Made by a program: the position numbers and the translations under genes
Source of the DNA: Globisporangium splendens
Taxonomy: Eukaryota > Oomycota > Peronosporomycetes > Pythiales > Pythiaceae
Reading direction: 5' to 3'
DNA: 64,000 nt
Assembly (NCBI GenBank): GCA_006386115.1
Contig: VFIW01000026.1
Span: 62,001 to 126,000, forward strand
Notes under the pieces: generated by a model
What the model was told of the DNA's origin: nothing
The model's database searches: none
The model's input: the letters and a program-made list of their open reading frames with translations, nothing else
Shown here: one piece after another, positions 21,785 to 32,170 of the stretch
How the letters are laid out: the number at the start of each line of letters is the position of its first letter
How positions within the stretch are numbered: the first letter of the stretch is position 1

Positions 21785-22459
21785 TTAGTCGATCTCCATG
21801 GGCACGTCCTCGTCGTCGTCGTGGATCTCTTCGAAGCGGCAGAATGGCTCTTCGTCCTCGTCACTCCCAGCTGATGACTGCTGCGCTCGCTCGTCTTCTT
21901 CGCTGTCGACGAGTTCAACGCGAGGCGCTGGTGCCCGAGGGATGTTGGCCACAGGGTCGAAAAGCACGATCGCTGTGCAGGACGGGTCCGTCGGCGAAAG
22001 GTTCATTTCGCTGACATGCTGCTGAAAGTAGCCCGTGGGGGTCCATTTGCCGGCCATGCGCGCCTCAATCCGCGGCTTCAACACCGGAATCAGCGCTTGT
22101 GCATTGCATTCTCGCGCGTCTTGTGCGTCATCTTGCATCGCATAATCTGTTGTGGCTGTACTCGCGGCGCCTTCTTCATGCTCGGGGGACGTTGGCGGCG
22201 ACGTGACGCGCATACGCTTCAGACCTTCAAGCACCAACTTGTTGCCTTGACAGCTTCTGCTGCTGGTGTTACTGTAATAGTACGGCGCTTCGTCGTTGCT
22301 GCTGTCGTCGTCGTCGCGGTTCTTGCGCTTCGCCAGCGCATTGCGCGCGCGCGCAAACGAGTTCTGGCGCCGCGCCGCGCGCTGGCACTCGAAGAGGTAC
22401 CCGGCGTGGCTGAGACCGTATCCGCACGCCGCGCCGCTCTCGTGCTGCATTCGCATCAT
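21785..22459 (-). CDS. Acidic low-complexity protein, function unknown
   Basis: 224 aa in one exon from ATG at 22459. The N-terminus has Cys and Arg residues (YLFECQRAARRQNSFARAR) and a basic, possibly nuclear-targeting cluster (LAKRKNRDDDD). The C-terminus is very acidic (EDEEPF...DDDEDVPMEID). A middle segment with more ordered composition (IEARMAGKWTPTGYFQQHVSEMNLSP) may be a short folded motif. No family recognised. Codon use is GC-rich, supporting a real gene. It starts the accessory-looking stretch that leads into the temptin cluster. Confidence 0.6.
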   Translation of the reverse strand: MMRMQHESGAACGYGLSHAGYLFECQRAARRQNSFARARNALAKRKNRDDDDSSNDEAPYYYSNTSSRSCQGNKLVLEGLKRMRVTSPPTSPEHEEGAASTATTDYAMQDDAQDARECNAQALIPVLKPRIEARMAGKWTPTGYFQQHVSEMNLSPTDPSCTAIVLFDPVANIPRAPAPRVELVDSEEDERAQQSSAGSDEDEEPFCRFEEIHDDDEDVPMEID

Positions 22460-23558
22460 GGGTCTTGTGTCTTGAGCTGTTGTCTAATGGGGAAGTGGCT
22501 GCTAATGCTACAATGAGCAATGCGATCGCGCCGTCGCGTCATGATTGGATGAGTGTCCATCCCCTTCGAGATCGTTCATTGCCGACGCGCTTGGCGCCAT
22601 CAGCCATTGTGGCTCCAACTGCCGCGACAAATCGGTTCGAAGTTGGAGGCATAATCGATGCGAGGGAGAGGCGACGTGGGCTGATGTATAGGATGTTTGT
22701 ATGTTAGAGACACTCGAATCAGAAGGATCTTCGCGAACAGTCTAGAATGCGACAGTACCAGTACTGTATGCGACACAATAGTATATTGTGGCATCAAACT
22801 GGTGCAGGCGTCATCGCTACGGTACTTACTCTCTTCAGTGCAATGCCCAATTTGGCAGGTGAACTGACGTTAGCAAAAGCTACAAACCCAAAGTTCCGGT
22901 AACATTCTCTGAACGTTTGCAGCACAAAGCCATCTTCAGTCTACGACACTGAAGCAAATGTGCTTACAGCGGCATCGCGTGAAGGTGCTGCAGTGGTTTC
23001 TGTTTCTGTTGCTGGTGGTGCAGCTTTTAACATCGATCGAAGCTTCTGTCCCATACCCGCGGAACGTGGAGCTTTTCTCTGTTGCGAGCCAAGAACACTG
23101 TAAATTCAAACAGAATGTGGAGGCAACATCAACCCTTTGTATAACGAATATTCGGTGTCCAATGCAGTATTTTTCCAAACGATTGTATCACCTTTTTATA
23201 GTGAGCATACAGAACTTCAATACTGCATATGCATTATTGAAGGGACGATTGGTCCCACGGAAACAACCCTCCATCGTTCGTCACGCGTTGCGTTGCACAC
23301 TAAAAAGAGCATTATATGGAATGGACCCCTCCATTCTTAAAAAGGGGTCGTCTCCCTTTCTTCCAATGTGTCTTCTGCACTTTCTCATGCCACATGAACC
23401 CCACACATCCATTGGCTTCATGGCAATACCTATTGTGGCCACTTAAAACAGTATCCATGGAAAGATTCATGCTCCTTCCCAAGACACCTGTGTGGCTGAC
23501 CTCCTTCATTTTCGATCCCTCCGGTCCAAGTTGCAGCGAAGCTCGCCCCACCGTCTCC
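22460..23558. other. Intergenic upstream of the temptin cluster
   Basis: 1.1 kb. An ATG at 22958 opens a 162-residue frame beginning with a hydrophobic, signal-peptide-like stretch, but codon use is AT-leaning and no conserved feature is seen, so it is not called as a gene. Otherwise nothing supported. Confidence 0.4.
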
Positions 23559-24116
23559 ATGATCCAGCTCCTCCCCGTCAGCGCCGCGCTCCTCGCGTTC
23601 GCCTTCGCGGTTCGCGACGTCGCCGCCAAGCCCGAGTTCGTGGCGCGCATCCCGAACGGCTCCAACGTGCCTGGCGTTAAAGCGCTTGGCCACGTGAACC
23701 CCGAGGGCGGCGGCGATAGAAACCAGTTTGGCATGGACTTCGACAAGGCCGGACGCAAATGGACCAAGGCACTCTGTGCCATGGACTCGGACGGCGACGG
23801 CCAGACCAACGGCCAGGAACTCGGCGATCCGTGCTGTGAGTGGTCCACCACGGGCAACACGAGCGTGCGCTGGACTGAGGGCGTCTCGCACCCGGGTCTC
23901 AGCTCCAAGAAATCGGACCCGAGCCTCTGGGCTTCGATCAATTGCTCCAGAGAAACCGAAACGAGTAGTGTGGCCAAATCGACAGCTGACAGTAGCAATG
24001 TGGGCTCCACACCCACGACAAAGAAAAGTGGCAGCGCACCGGTCAAAGTCTCAGCTTCGCTTGTGGTGGTGGTGGTTGCTGTAGCTGCTCAAGCGATTGA
24101 CACTGCATTCGCGTAG
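23559..24116 (+). CDS. Temptin-domain secreted protein 1
   Basis: 185 aa, intronless. Signal peptide at about 1-22 (LLPVSAALLAFAFAV). The temptin Cys/Cys disulfide domain follows: KPEFVARIPNGSNVPG, a Gly-rich turn, then LCAMDSDGDGQTNGQELGDPCC. The loop D-S-D-G-D-G-Q-T-N-G-Q-E has the spacing of an EF-hand/dockerin calcium loop. It ends with a conserved LW-x3-NC segment. The tail is Ser/Thr-rich and closes in a hydrophobic stretch (SASLVVVVVAVAAQA), as in GPI-anchored surface proteins. The namesake family member is a mollusc water-borne pheromone protein; the oomycete role is unknown. Start chosen because it opens the signal peptide; in-frame upstream ATGs do not. Confidence 0.85.
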   Translation: MIQLLPVSAALLAFAFAVRDVAAKPEFVARIPNGSNVPGVKALGHVNPEGGGDRNQFGMDFDKAGRKWTKALCAMDSDGDGQTNGQELGDPCCEWSTTGNTSVRWTEGVSHPGLSSKKSDPSLWASINCSRETETSSVAKSTADSSNVGSTPTTKKSGSAPVKVSASLVVVVVAVAAQAIDTAFA

Positions 24117-24924
24117 AGTACGCTTTTGTGCATCCCCCACTTCAAAGTGGAGACATGTCCAACGACGTATTTGTATCACGCGTGCTTGCAAGTGTATCGA
24201 GTCGTAATGTATATGTGTGTGTGTGCGTGGAAGCGAGTATCTGAAGCCGTTGCGTCATTATGAATGGTTGCTAACCGGCCAAGAGTGTGTGCGTTCTGAA
24301 CTCACGACTGGCGTTGGTACTGCCCACAATTGCCTTGTGGATCAGAGACCAAGGCGTCGGCTCCGCAAATGCTGCTTTGGCCAAGACCCGCCAAGTCTCA
24401 TGTGGCCATATTGCTCTAATGCAATGCTCGAATCTTCTTTTTCAGCTCTGCTTGTCCTCGTGGCGTGTCTCTTCGTTTTACAAGCCAAGGGTTCAGATGG
24501 CCGCATTAAGCAAGTGCTGGCTTCACCGCTGTCAGTAATCAAATGGGTTCAGAGTCAACTGCCCATGCAAGAAGAAGGGAGGCACTCCATAGTAATCTCC
24601 AGAGTCGTTTCGCCGCAGACTCGCACGCTATTCAGTGGTTCGTTCCAGCAGGAGATCGATTTTGCGCGACCGAACCCGCAGAATAATGAGCAGATACGTT
24701 CGTCAGACTTGAACCCCCAGAAAAGAGAAAATTCTGTCACGTTGGACTCTGCAATTACGACTGAGAAAGAGCGCACTGATCCAGAAAAACGGTGCCCTGG
24801 CACACTGGTGCAGGCTTCACTTTCTCTCTCTCTCTCAGTCTCTCTCCGTGGACCTGCTCACGCTAGCCTCGGCGATGGGGCCATTCTCCAATCCGCCCCC
24901 GAATCGCACACACATACCACCAAC
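24117..24924. other. Intergenic between temptin genes 1 and 2
   Basis: 808 bp. A long frame runs in from upstream into temptin 2 but lacks coding character and starts at a non-ATG. A (CT)n block (TCTCTCTCTCTCTCAGTCTC, 24823-24842) lies about 80 bp ahead of the temptin 2 ATG and is a plausible pyrimidine-rich initiation region. Confidence 0.45.
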
Positions 24925-25431
24925 ATGCGGAACACTCTCATCGCTCTTGCCTTGTCGCTGCTTGTGCTGACGGCATCTGGGTCTCCCGCGTATCGCAGTC
25001 GCATCCCGAATGGCTTCAACGTGCCTAACGTCCCCGCCGTCGGTCACTCGGACTCGCAAGGCAATAGCGACAGCCTCAACGCGTTCGGCAAGGCGTTCGA
25101 CAAAGCCGGCAAGAAATGGACCGTGGCGCTGTGCCAGGCGGACTCTGACGGAGACGGGCAAACGAATGGCCAAGAGCTCGGGGATCCGTGCTGCGTCTGG
25201 GCCACGGGGGGCACGCCACTTCGGGTCTCGGGTCTTTCTGACCCAGGTGCCAAGGCCAGTATGTCCGACCCCACGCTCTGGGCATCCCAGAACTGCACCA
25301 TGACGTCTTCTCCTTCCACCAACTCGACCTCGACGACCTCGATCTCGGTCGCGCCTTCAGGTGCCTTCTCAATCGCCACTGCGGCGTTCGCAGCAGGCGC
25401 CGCGATCGCCACGCTCGGTGCCACCTACTAA
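24925..25431 (+). CDS. Temptin-domain secreted protein 2
   Basis: 168 aa, intronless. Signal peptide MRNTLIALALSLLVLTASG. Domain: YRSRIPNGFNVPNVPAVGH, then LNAFGKAFDKAGKKWTVALC, the calcium-loop-like DSDGDGQTNGQE, GDPCCVW, and DPTLWASQNC. A short Ser/Thr-rich tail ends in a hydrophobic run (FAAGAAIATLGATY), consistent with a GPI-anchor signal. It is closest to temptin 3 in the loop and in the LSDPG segment, as expected of tandem duplicates. Function unknown; probable cell-surface protein. Confidence 0.87.
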   Translation: MRNTLIALALSLLVLTASGSPAYRSRIPNGFNVPNVPAVGHSDSQGNSDSLNAFGKAFDKAGKKWTVALCQADSDGDGQTNGQELGDPCCVWATGGTPLRVSGLSDPGAKASMSDPTLWASQNCTMTSSPSTNSTSTTSISVAPSGAFSIATAAFAAGAAIATLGATY

Positions 25432-26087
25432 GGATGGATTTGGTCATGAGCTCCAAGTGAAATGGAGTTAAAGACGTATGTGGACGCTGCAAGTAAACAG
25501 GAAAGTTGACTCCATAGAAAGATCCAATTGATACCAACCGCGTAGTCTAAGACCTGCCAATCTGAATCAAATAGAGCATTTCAAGCATTAGCTACACGGC
25601 CGCCAGCCTTGGTTTCTGTCCACTCGAAGAGCTCAGTTGAGACCTGGTTGATACGATCTTTTCGCGTCATGGCACAGTCTCTAATGGAAGGCGCCATTGC
25701 TGGTGAGTGCTGCTGACATTATGCAAGGTTCCAGTGCCATTCGGAACGAACGATATTTCGCAAACTGTCCAGATCGCCACTATGCTTGTTATGTCGCTGT
25801 TTGTGGTTGCCAGACTTGTGTTTATCAGTCCAGTCTGAAGCCTACGCATTGGACATATCAGCCTGGCTTCCCCTCGAGCCCAGGAGCTGGTCGGACGAAA
25901 ATCCAAGCGGCTTTGCGCCTTTTGTGGCCTGACTCATATGAATCTCTCGCACCCTCCTGGCCCAGTAAACTCCCCAGAACCACGTTAGCTCGAGGAGATT
26001 GTGGAGGAATGGCCATCTCATTTTCCAATTAGCTTCGACCCACACACTCACAGCACAATCCCCAGTGTCTCCTCTCCCGCCAACCAC
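25432..26087. other. Intergenic between temptin genes 2 and 3
   Basis: 656 bp. No supported ORF, repeat or RNA gene. The last 60 bases before the temptin 3 ATG contain CA- and CT-rich words (CACACACTCACAGCACAATC), probably leader sequence. Confidence 0.4.
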
Positions 26088-26843
26088 ATGAAGCTCTGCC
26101 CCTTTGCTACTGCTGCAGCTGCCGCCTGCGTGGCCATGATGCTCTCGGCTGCGTCCGCGTCACCCAAGTTCGTTAGCCGCATCCCGAATGGTGCTAATGT
26201 TCCGAACGTCCCAGCAGTCGGACACTTGGACCCCGAGGGATCCGACGGTCAACTCAATGCGTTTGGTACGGCGTTCCACAAAGCCGGCAACAAGTGGACC
26301 GTGGCGCTGTGCCAAGCAGACTCCGACGGCGATGGTCAGACCAACGGCCAAGAGCTCGGTGATCCATGCTGCGTGTGGACCACGGACACGACGCCATTCC
26401 GCGTCACTGGGCTCTCGGACCCAGGCGTGAAGACCAGTGTTGCTGACGCTTCGTTGTGGAAGTCACTCGATTGCGAAACCGGAGGCTCCACGGCGGCGAC
26501 GACGACGACCGCACCAGATGCGACATCTCCAGCTCCAGCGACGTCGACGAAGGCGTCGTCTGGCTCGGGATCCTCGACGCCGACCGCGACAGAGTCGTCT
26601 ACGCCCTCGAGTTCGTCAAACTCGACGAGCACGACCAAGTCTTCATCGAGTCCATCAGTAGCTGTGCCTTCACCATCGCCGACCACCACCAAATCGAATT
26701 CAACCACGCCGTCCTCGACGACCAAGACTCCAACGGCCACGCCTGCAGCGACGTCCGCTGCTAGTGGAAACTCGTTCTCGGTCACGACGCTCGCGCTCAT
26801 CTCGGGATTTGCCATCGGTGCGATCGGTGCCGGTCGCGATTAA
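26088..26843 (+). CDS. Temptin-domain secreted protein 3, long Ser/Thr tail
   Basis: 251 aa, intronless. Signal peptide MKLCPFATAAAAACVAMMLS. The temptin domain (about residues 24-130) has FVSRIPNGANVPNVPAVGH, WTVALCQADSDGDGQTNGQE, GDPCCVW and LWKSLDC. A ~95-residue Ser/Thr/Pro-rich stalk follows, suited to heavy O-glycosylation. The hydrophobic C-terminus (TTLALISGFAIGAIGAG) suggests a GPI anchor. Compared with copies 1 and 2 the stalk is expanded by repeats of Ser-Thr-Thr-Lys-type words. Likely a wall-spanning surface protein; ligand unknown. Confidence 0.87.
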   Translation: MKLCPFATAAAAACVAMMLSAASASPKFVSRIPNGANVPNVPAVGHLDPEGSDGQLNAFGTAFHKAGNKWTVALCQADSDGDGQTNGQELGDPCCVWTTDTTPFRVTGLSDPGVKTSVADASLWKSLDCETGGSTAATTTTAPDATSPAPATSTKASSGSGSSTPTATESSTPSSSSNSTSTTKSSSSPSVAVPSPSPTTTKSNSTTPSSTTKTPTATPAATSAASGNSFSVTTLALISGFAIGAIGAGRD

Positions 26844-27312
26844 GATCGAGTATCTCTCTTTTGCTCGCACCTGCCGACGACTTTGGTTCTAGGCTCATTG
26901 AAAATGTCACTTTAGATACGAGAGTCAAGAGAGCAGTAGGAAGGGGGGCGACGTTGTAAGAAGAACATGCAGACTCATCCTTCCGACAAGCAAATACAAG
27001 TACAACATTAAAGTAAGCGCGAGTCGCTATTGTGTTTCCCTCTGGTCCACAGAATCCACCACATAATCCGCGGCTTTGGGTGGATCTTCGATGTTGCTAT
27101 CAATTGCTTCGTCCTGCTGCTGCAAACAGCTACCCCACGACCAACCTAGATACTTGGTTTCATATCACCCGCATGTACTTTTCGTCTTAGTAGTTCAGCT
27201 GCCTCTTTCGGCACCGATCACCTCGACTTCTAATCCCCAGCTTCGTTCCCCACAGACGAAGAACGAACAAAACCAAATTCGACTCCCACAAAGTTGCTCG
27301 CAGCCCTTTCAG
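26844..27312. other. Intergenic between temptin gene 3 and the temptin pseudogene
   Basis: 469 bp with no supported gene. Nothing distinctive seen. Confidence 0.4.
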
Positions 27313-27780
27313 ATGAAGCTTCCAGGTGTGTTATGTATCCTCATCGCGACATGGGCGTCATGGCTGCTGTCCCTGAGTGCCGTCGTTGCCAAGCCTGAAT
27401 ATCAGAGCCGCATCCCGAATGCCTGGAATGTCCTCAACGTTGAGACCGTGGGGGACAAGGACCATCCGGCAGATCAGAGAGCCTCAGCGCGTTCGGCAAG
27501 GCGTTTGACGGCGTCAACAAGAAGTGAACGCTCGCTCTGTGCCAAGCCGACTCAGGCGGCGATAGCCAATCGGACGGCCAAGAACTCGGTGATCCGTGCT
27601 GCGAATGGGTCGCGTCTTCGGACAATGTGCGGCGGTCGAGCGGCGTGTTGGACCCAGGCGACGCGACCAAGACGTCCGATACGTCTCTGTGGAGCAGTTT
27701 GAATTGCAGTGCAGCGACACCAATCGCGGCCGCCCGAGGCAGTTTCGCGATGGCCATGAATACCAAAGTCGGAGCGTGAA
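27313..27780 (+). pseudogene. Temptin-domain pseudogene (copy 4)
   Basis: It opens normally (MKLPGVLCILIATWASW signal peptide; YQSRIPNAWNVLNVETVG). The frame is lost near 27475: homologous sequence (SLSAFGKAFDGVNKK) continues in another frame. A TGA then stands where the family has a conserved Trp (KK-W-T-ALC). The calcium-type loop is degraded to DSGGDSQSDGQE. Downstream homology persists (ELGDPCCEW, SLWSSLNC) to about 27740. At least three independent disabling or degrading changes make this a genuine pseudogene rather than a one-base error. Confidence 0.85.
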
Positions 27781-28307
27781 TGCACAGAAGCCAATGGTGA
27801 CATGAGATAAGGCAGATCAAACGGGAGGTCGCTGTAGCCACTTTGGGTTGAGCTCAGAAGCAGCCTCAGTCTGTTTTTCTTCTCACGACGCATTCGTCTT
27901 GCTTTCTAATGTCGAGACAGCCAAACGGATCGCCTGATTTTGGGTTCGTCGCTGTGAAATGGATTGTTTGTCAAGCCAAGAATATACGAGATCCGCGTGT
28001 GGAGTCATGTCGGGTCGGATGGGATCCAACGGATCGCATTTGCGTCAAAAGTAGCGCCAAGTGGATCGCGTTTTATTTGCGATTGTGGGCCGCGTTTCTC
28101 CCTTTTAAGATACCGCTTCGACGGAGTTCGCGCGTCTATTTCCTCGACACGGTCGAAGTATCTGTCAAACCGAGAAGCGAACGAGTGTTTGGTCTTCAGC
28201 TAAAGGAGCCAAGTGAAAGCAGTTGCCGCCGATGCACACAAAAACCAATTTGCGCACGTTCGTTCGCCTCAACCAACAGCAAAAGTCAAACGTTGGTCCA
28301 GACCAAA
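27781..28307. other. Intergenic ahead of the temptin-IFT139 chimera
   Basis: 527 bp. An open frame runs through it into the next gene but begins without conserved features and precedes the signal peptide, so it is treated as non-coding leader/promoter. Confidence 0.4.
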
Positions 28308-29101
28308 ATGAAGCTTATCGTCTCGACAATGCCGTTCCTCCTCTCGGCGTGCATCTCCATCGTCGCCGTGCTGTTCACGCAACCTCAGAGTGAGCTCGCC
28401 ATGGGCACGTTTCGCGCGCTGATCCCAAACGGTTACAACGTGACAGGTGCACAGGGGGTCGGGCACATGAGCACCACTGGTGGTGGTGTGCGCAATGCCT
28501 TCGGGCTCGCGTTCAAAGCGGCCAACCTGACTTGGACTGTCGCGTTGTGCCAAGTGGACTCCGACGGCGATGGACAGACGAATGGCCAGGAGCTCGGAGA
28601 CCCGTGCTGCGAGTGGGTGTACAACACGTCCACGACCGTGCGGTGGACGGTCGGGGTCTGCAACCTCGTACGTCAAAGCAGCAGCTTCTCCTACTTGCCT
28701 GATACTCTATCATTTACTTTCACTTGTAATTTGTGCGTGTGCAGATCATCAAAATGGACCCGGACCACTCACAGGCGCACCTGATGCAGGCTCGCATCTG
28801 CCTCGAGCGCGAGCATTTCCGCGCAGCGTCGGTGTGTCTCGACCAGGCACTGAACCACCACTTCTCGATCCACCAGTCGCTTCCGTACTTCATCATCAAG
28901 GCGCGGATCCTCGAAAACTCGGGCGACGTGCACGATGCGCTGCAGACGCTGCAAGCCGCGATGAAGATGCTCAACAACAGCAACAGCACATCCACCGGTC
29001 CTAAGGGGAGGAAACCCGAGGCAACAGTCAAGTCTGGCCCAGAGGTGTCGCTGTTCGATAAGGCGTCCGTGTGCATCCAGCTGGCCCAGGTGCTCTCGTA
29101 G
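28308..29101 (+). CDS. Temptin domain (copy 5) spliced in frame to an IFT139 fragment
   Basis: Exon 28308-28667 encodes a signal peptide (MKLIVSTMPFLLSACISIV) and most of a temptin domain including DSDGDGQTNGQE and GDPCCEW. At the point where other copies continue with a Pro-Gly and LW-x3-NC segment, this one reads VRWTVGVCNL and meets a good donor (GTACGT). The 77-bp intron ends in GTGTGCAG. The next exon continues in phase with IIKMDPDHSQAHLMQARICL, which is IFT139/TTC21B TPR sequence. The frame then stops at TAG 29099-29101, giving 238 aa if made. The usual C-terminal temptin segment and GPI tail are missing. I infer a deletion or recombination that joined two genes; expression is unknown. 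Confidence 0.7.
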
Positions 29102-31322
29102 CTCAGCGATATCGCCGTGGCCACGAAGATCGTGCGTGAAGCACTCCAGGTGTTCAGGTACGCGACCTTGTAGGCTGCTTCTCCCCCTTCCCCGCAGTTC
29201 TCGGCTCCTTTGTTCCTCATCAATCTTGGTCCTTGTCTCTTTCGAGGTATGATGCAGGAAGTTCGTGTGCTGGTCGCGAATAGCGAGTTGGCCATCAAAC
29301 GAGGCGACTACGACGCCGCCATCGCAATGCTGAGCAACGTCTCGACCACGTCGCCAGCGTTTGCGAAGGCGCAGATGGTCAAAGTCGACATCTTTTTGCA
29401 ATACCGCAAGGACAAACACCTCTACGCGCGCTGCTACCAGGTATGTTCTTGGACTTAGTGCTTCGAAATGACTTAGATTTGACTGGGAGATGTCTTGCGT
29501 TGTGTAGGAACTGGTGGCGATGAATCCGTGTCATGCAACCCACGTGAGCATGGCCGAGGCGTACTTGCGCATCCAGATGCTCGACCAGGCGATCGAATCG
29601 TTCCGTGCGGCCGCGGCACTGAGTCCAAACGACCCGACGATCGCTGGCCGCATCGGCAAAGTGCTCATCTCCAAGCACGACTACATCAAGGCGCTCGATT
29701 ACTACGAGGGTGCACTGAAGCTCGCGCCGACCAACCTCGTGCTGCGCAAGGACCTCGCGGAATTGCACTCGAAGCTCGGTCACTACGACCAAGCGCTGCG
29801 CGTGATTCAGCAGGCGCCGTCGAATGACTCGGAGGAGATCTCAGACTTGCTCCACGTCGTCGAGCTGCAGCTCATCCTGCCCGAGATCCACAAGGGTCTG
29901 GGCAACGACGAGCTGTCAATCCAGTCGCTGCTCAAGGCATACTCGATCCAGAAGCTCATTCTCGACCGGCACAAGAACGAGCAGCCCGACGTGCTCGCCA
30001 AGCAGAAGCGCGCGATCGCTGACACGTGCTTCCAGATTGTGTCCATCTACGCCGACAAGGCCACAACCACGAACGCGGCCGAGCAGCACGAGAACATTCT
30101 TAAGTACTGCACGCTGGCGCTGCGGTCCGACGAGACCCACGAGAACTCGATCCTGTTTCTTGCGCGCTCGTTCCAGCAAACGGGCGACTACGACCAGTGC
30201 CAGGTGCGCTGCACGACGCTGCTGCGCTTGAACCCGTCGAACAAGGAAGCCGCGATCATGCTCGCCGACATCATGCTGCAGAAGGAGGACAACGACGCCG
30301 TGATCTACCATTTCCAGCAGCTTCTCGAGAGCAAACCGGACAATTTCGCGGCGCTCAGTCGCTTCATCTTGATGCTGCGGCGCGCTGGTAAACTCATCGA
30401 GGCGTCGAGGTACTTAAAACTCGCTGAACGTGCTGGCGTATGTGTCGCGCACTCGCCTGGACTGCATTTCTGCAAGGGACTGTACGCGCGGTACAAGAAC
30501 AACGTGCGCGACGCGATCGAGGAGTTCAATCTGGCGCGCCGCGACCCGGAGTGGGGCGAGCGCGCACTCATGAACATGACCGAGATCTACTTGAACCCGG
30601 ACAACGAGAACCTCTGGGACATCGCCGAGGGCGGCGGCGACAACTGCAATACCAAGGAGCAGACCGAGAACATCCGCATCGCCAACACGCTGCTCGACGA
30701 GCTGCCTATGAAGCACGAGCGCAACGCCAAGATCAAGGTGCTCGAGGCTTACGCCGTGCTCGCAGTCAAGACCAAGAGCATGCTTGACAAGGTCATCCAG
30801 CTCTTCGTGGAGATCCTCGAGAGCGTCGATTGCGACCACGTGCCGGCGCTTCTTGGACTCGCCACGGCGTACGTGCTCACGAAGCAGCAGCCCAAGGCGC
30901 GCAACCAGCTCAAGCGTATCGCCAAGATGTCGTACGACCAGAGTCTCGCCGACGACTTTGAGCGCAGCTACCTGATGCTCGCCGACATTTACGTTGGCCG
31001 GTCCAAGTACGACCTCGCGCAGGAGCTGTGCAAGAAGGCGCTGATGCACAACAAGTCGTCGGGCAAGACCTGGGAGCTGCTGGGGTTGATCATGGAGAAG
31101 GAGCAGTCGTACATCAACGCACCCGAGTGCTACCAAGAAGCGTGGAGCTGCGAGGGCGAGGCGAGCACGACGATCGGCTTCAAGCTCGCGTTCAACTACC
31201 TCATGGCCAAGAAGTTTGTCGCGACCGTCGACGTCTGCCACAAAGTGCTCGACATGTACCCCGAATACCTCAAGATCCGCAAGGAGATTCTCGAGAAGGC
31301 GTACGCGGGTTTCCGTCCGTAG
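28745..31322 (+). pseudogene. TTC21B: IFT139/TTC21B C-terminal part, N-terminal part absent
   Basis: Exons 28745-29157, about 29251-29440 and 29508-31322. TPR-rich sequence matches IFT139 along its C-terminal ~800 residues (the human protein is about 1,300). Recognisable stretches are MDPDHSQAHLMQARI, RNQLKRIAKMSYDQ, LGLIMEKEQSYINAPECYQEAW and FKLAFNYLMAKKF. The 604-codon last exon is fully open. Lesions: TAG at 29099; the junction into the 29251 exon is off by one base (fits if one G of the GG at 29246-29247 is absent); and no N-terminal exons exist upstream, where the temptin array stands instead. Role of the intact protein: peripheral subunit of IFT-A, needed for retrograde transport in cilia and flagella. 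Either recently broken, or a truncated protein starts downstream. Confidence 0.75.
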
Positions 31323-31553
31323 CAACAGCAAAAAAGAGAAGATGAGAGCGTCAGTAGTGCATTTTCTATCCATGTTGTGCAAAAGTTATCTTTCTTTCAT
31401 ACAAATGCTCGTGTAGCCTTCCTTCCGTCCATAATGCGACTCCATGACCTTCATGTTCCCATTTGCGTTCAAATTGAGTCCTCCCTTCTCTTATGTGAGC
31501 AACGAGTAAAGGATGACCGCTGCAACCATCACGAAGCACGACCAGGATGGTGG

Positions 31554-32027
31554 CTAGTGCCGCACTGGTGCTGCTGTGGCTGACGTCAAGGCTCGGACAT
31601 GCAGGCGATACTCGGTGCAGTTGAGCGACTCCCAGAGCGCTGGGTTCGCTGTCTTCGTGGGATCTCCTGGATGCGAAATGTTATCAGTCCGGTGCGGTCG
31701 TGGGCAGTCCGACACGCTCCACGCGCAGCACGGATCGCCGAGTTCCTGGCCATTCGTCTGACCATCGCCGTCCGAATCCGCCAAGCACAATGCGAGGTTC
31801 CAATCGAGCTCACCGATCCGAGAAAAGTCGCGTCCAAACACGTTCTTGCTGCCACCGCCGTCGGGATTCTTGTGCCTCACGGCACGCGCGTTGGGGATGT
31901 TCGATCCATTTGGTAGACGGTATCGATACTGTTCGTAGCTCCTCGCGACGCCACAAAGACATACAAGGAGCATCAACGCTACCGTCGTCCAGACGCAGCC
32001 TCTTCTCCTTCCTCTTGAGCCAGGCAT
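31554..32027 (-). CDS. Temptin-domain secreted protein 6, inverted copy
   Basis: 157 aa, intronless, opposite strand to copies 1-5. Basic n-region then signal peptide (TTVALMLLVCLCGVARS). Domain: YRYRLPNGSNIPNARAVRH, NPDGGGSKNVFGRDF, LALCLADSDGDGQTNGQE, GDPCCAW, and LWESLNC. No long Ser/Thr stalk or hydrophobic C-terminus, so this copy is probably freely secreted rather than anchored. It converges on the IFT139 remnant, which is thus enclosed by temptin copies on both sides. Confidence 0.85.
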   Translation of the reverse strand: MPGSRGRRRGCVWTTVALMLLVCLCGVARSYEQYRYRLPNGSNIPNARAVRHKNPDGGGSKNVFGRDFSRIGELDWNLALCLADSDGDGQTNGQELGDPCCAWSVSDCPRPHRTDNISHPGDPTKTANPALWESLNCTEYRLHVRALTSATAAPVRH

Positions 32028-32170
32028 AAGTCAGTCGATTCTTGAGCTACGAACTTTTTGCCTCCGCAGCTGCAGCGTCGATACAAAAATGCATGACCAC
32101 GCTCAGGTTCTGGTTCAATTGCGACCTCCGTCGTGATCTATCTTTGTCCTTTATCACATTACGTCTTCGA

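Noticed and set aside
22958..23446. Possible secreted 162-residue protein upstream of the temptin cluster
   Set aside because: Only a hydrophobic start supports it; codon use is unlike the neighbours and no domain or conserved pattern is seen.
27909..28307. N-terminal extension of temptin copy 5
   Set aside because: It would place the signal peptide internally and has no temptin-like sequence; the ATG at 28308 is the natural start.
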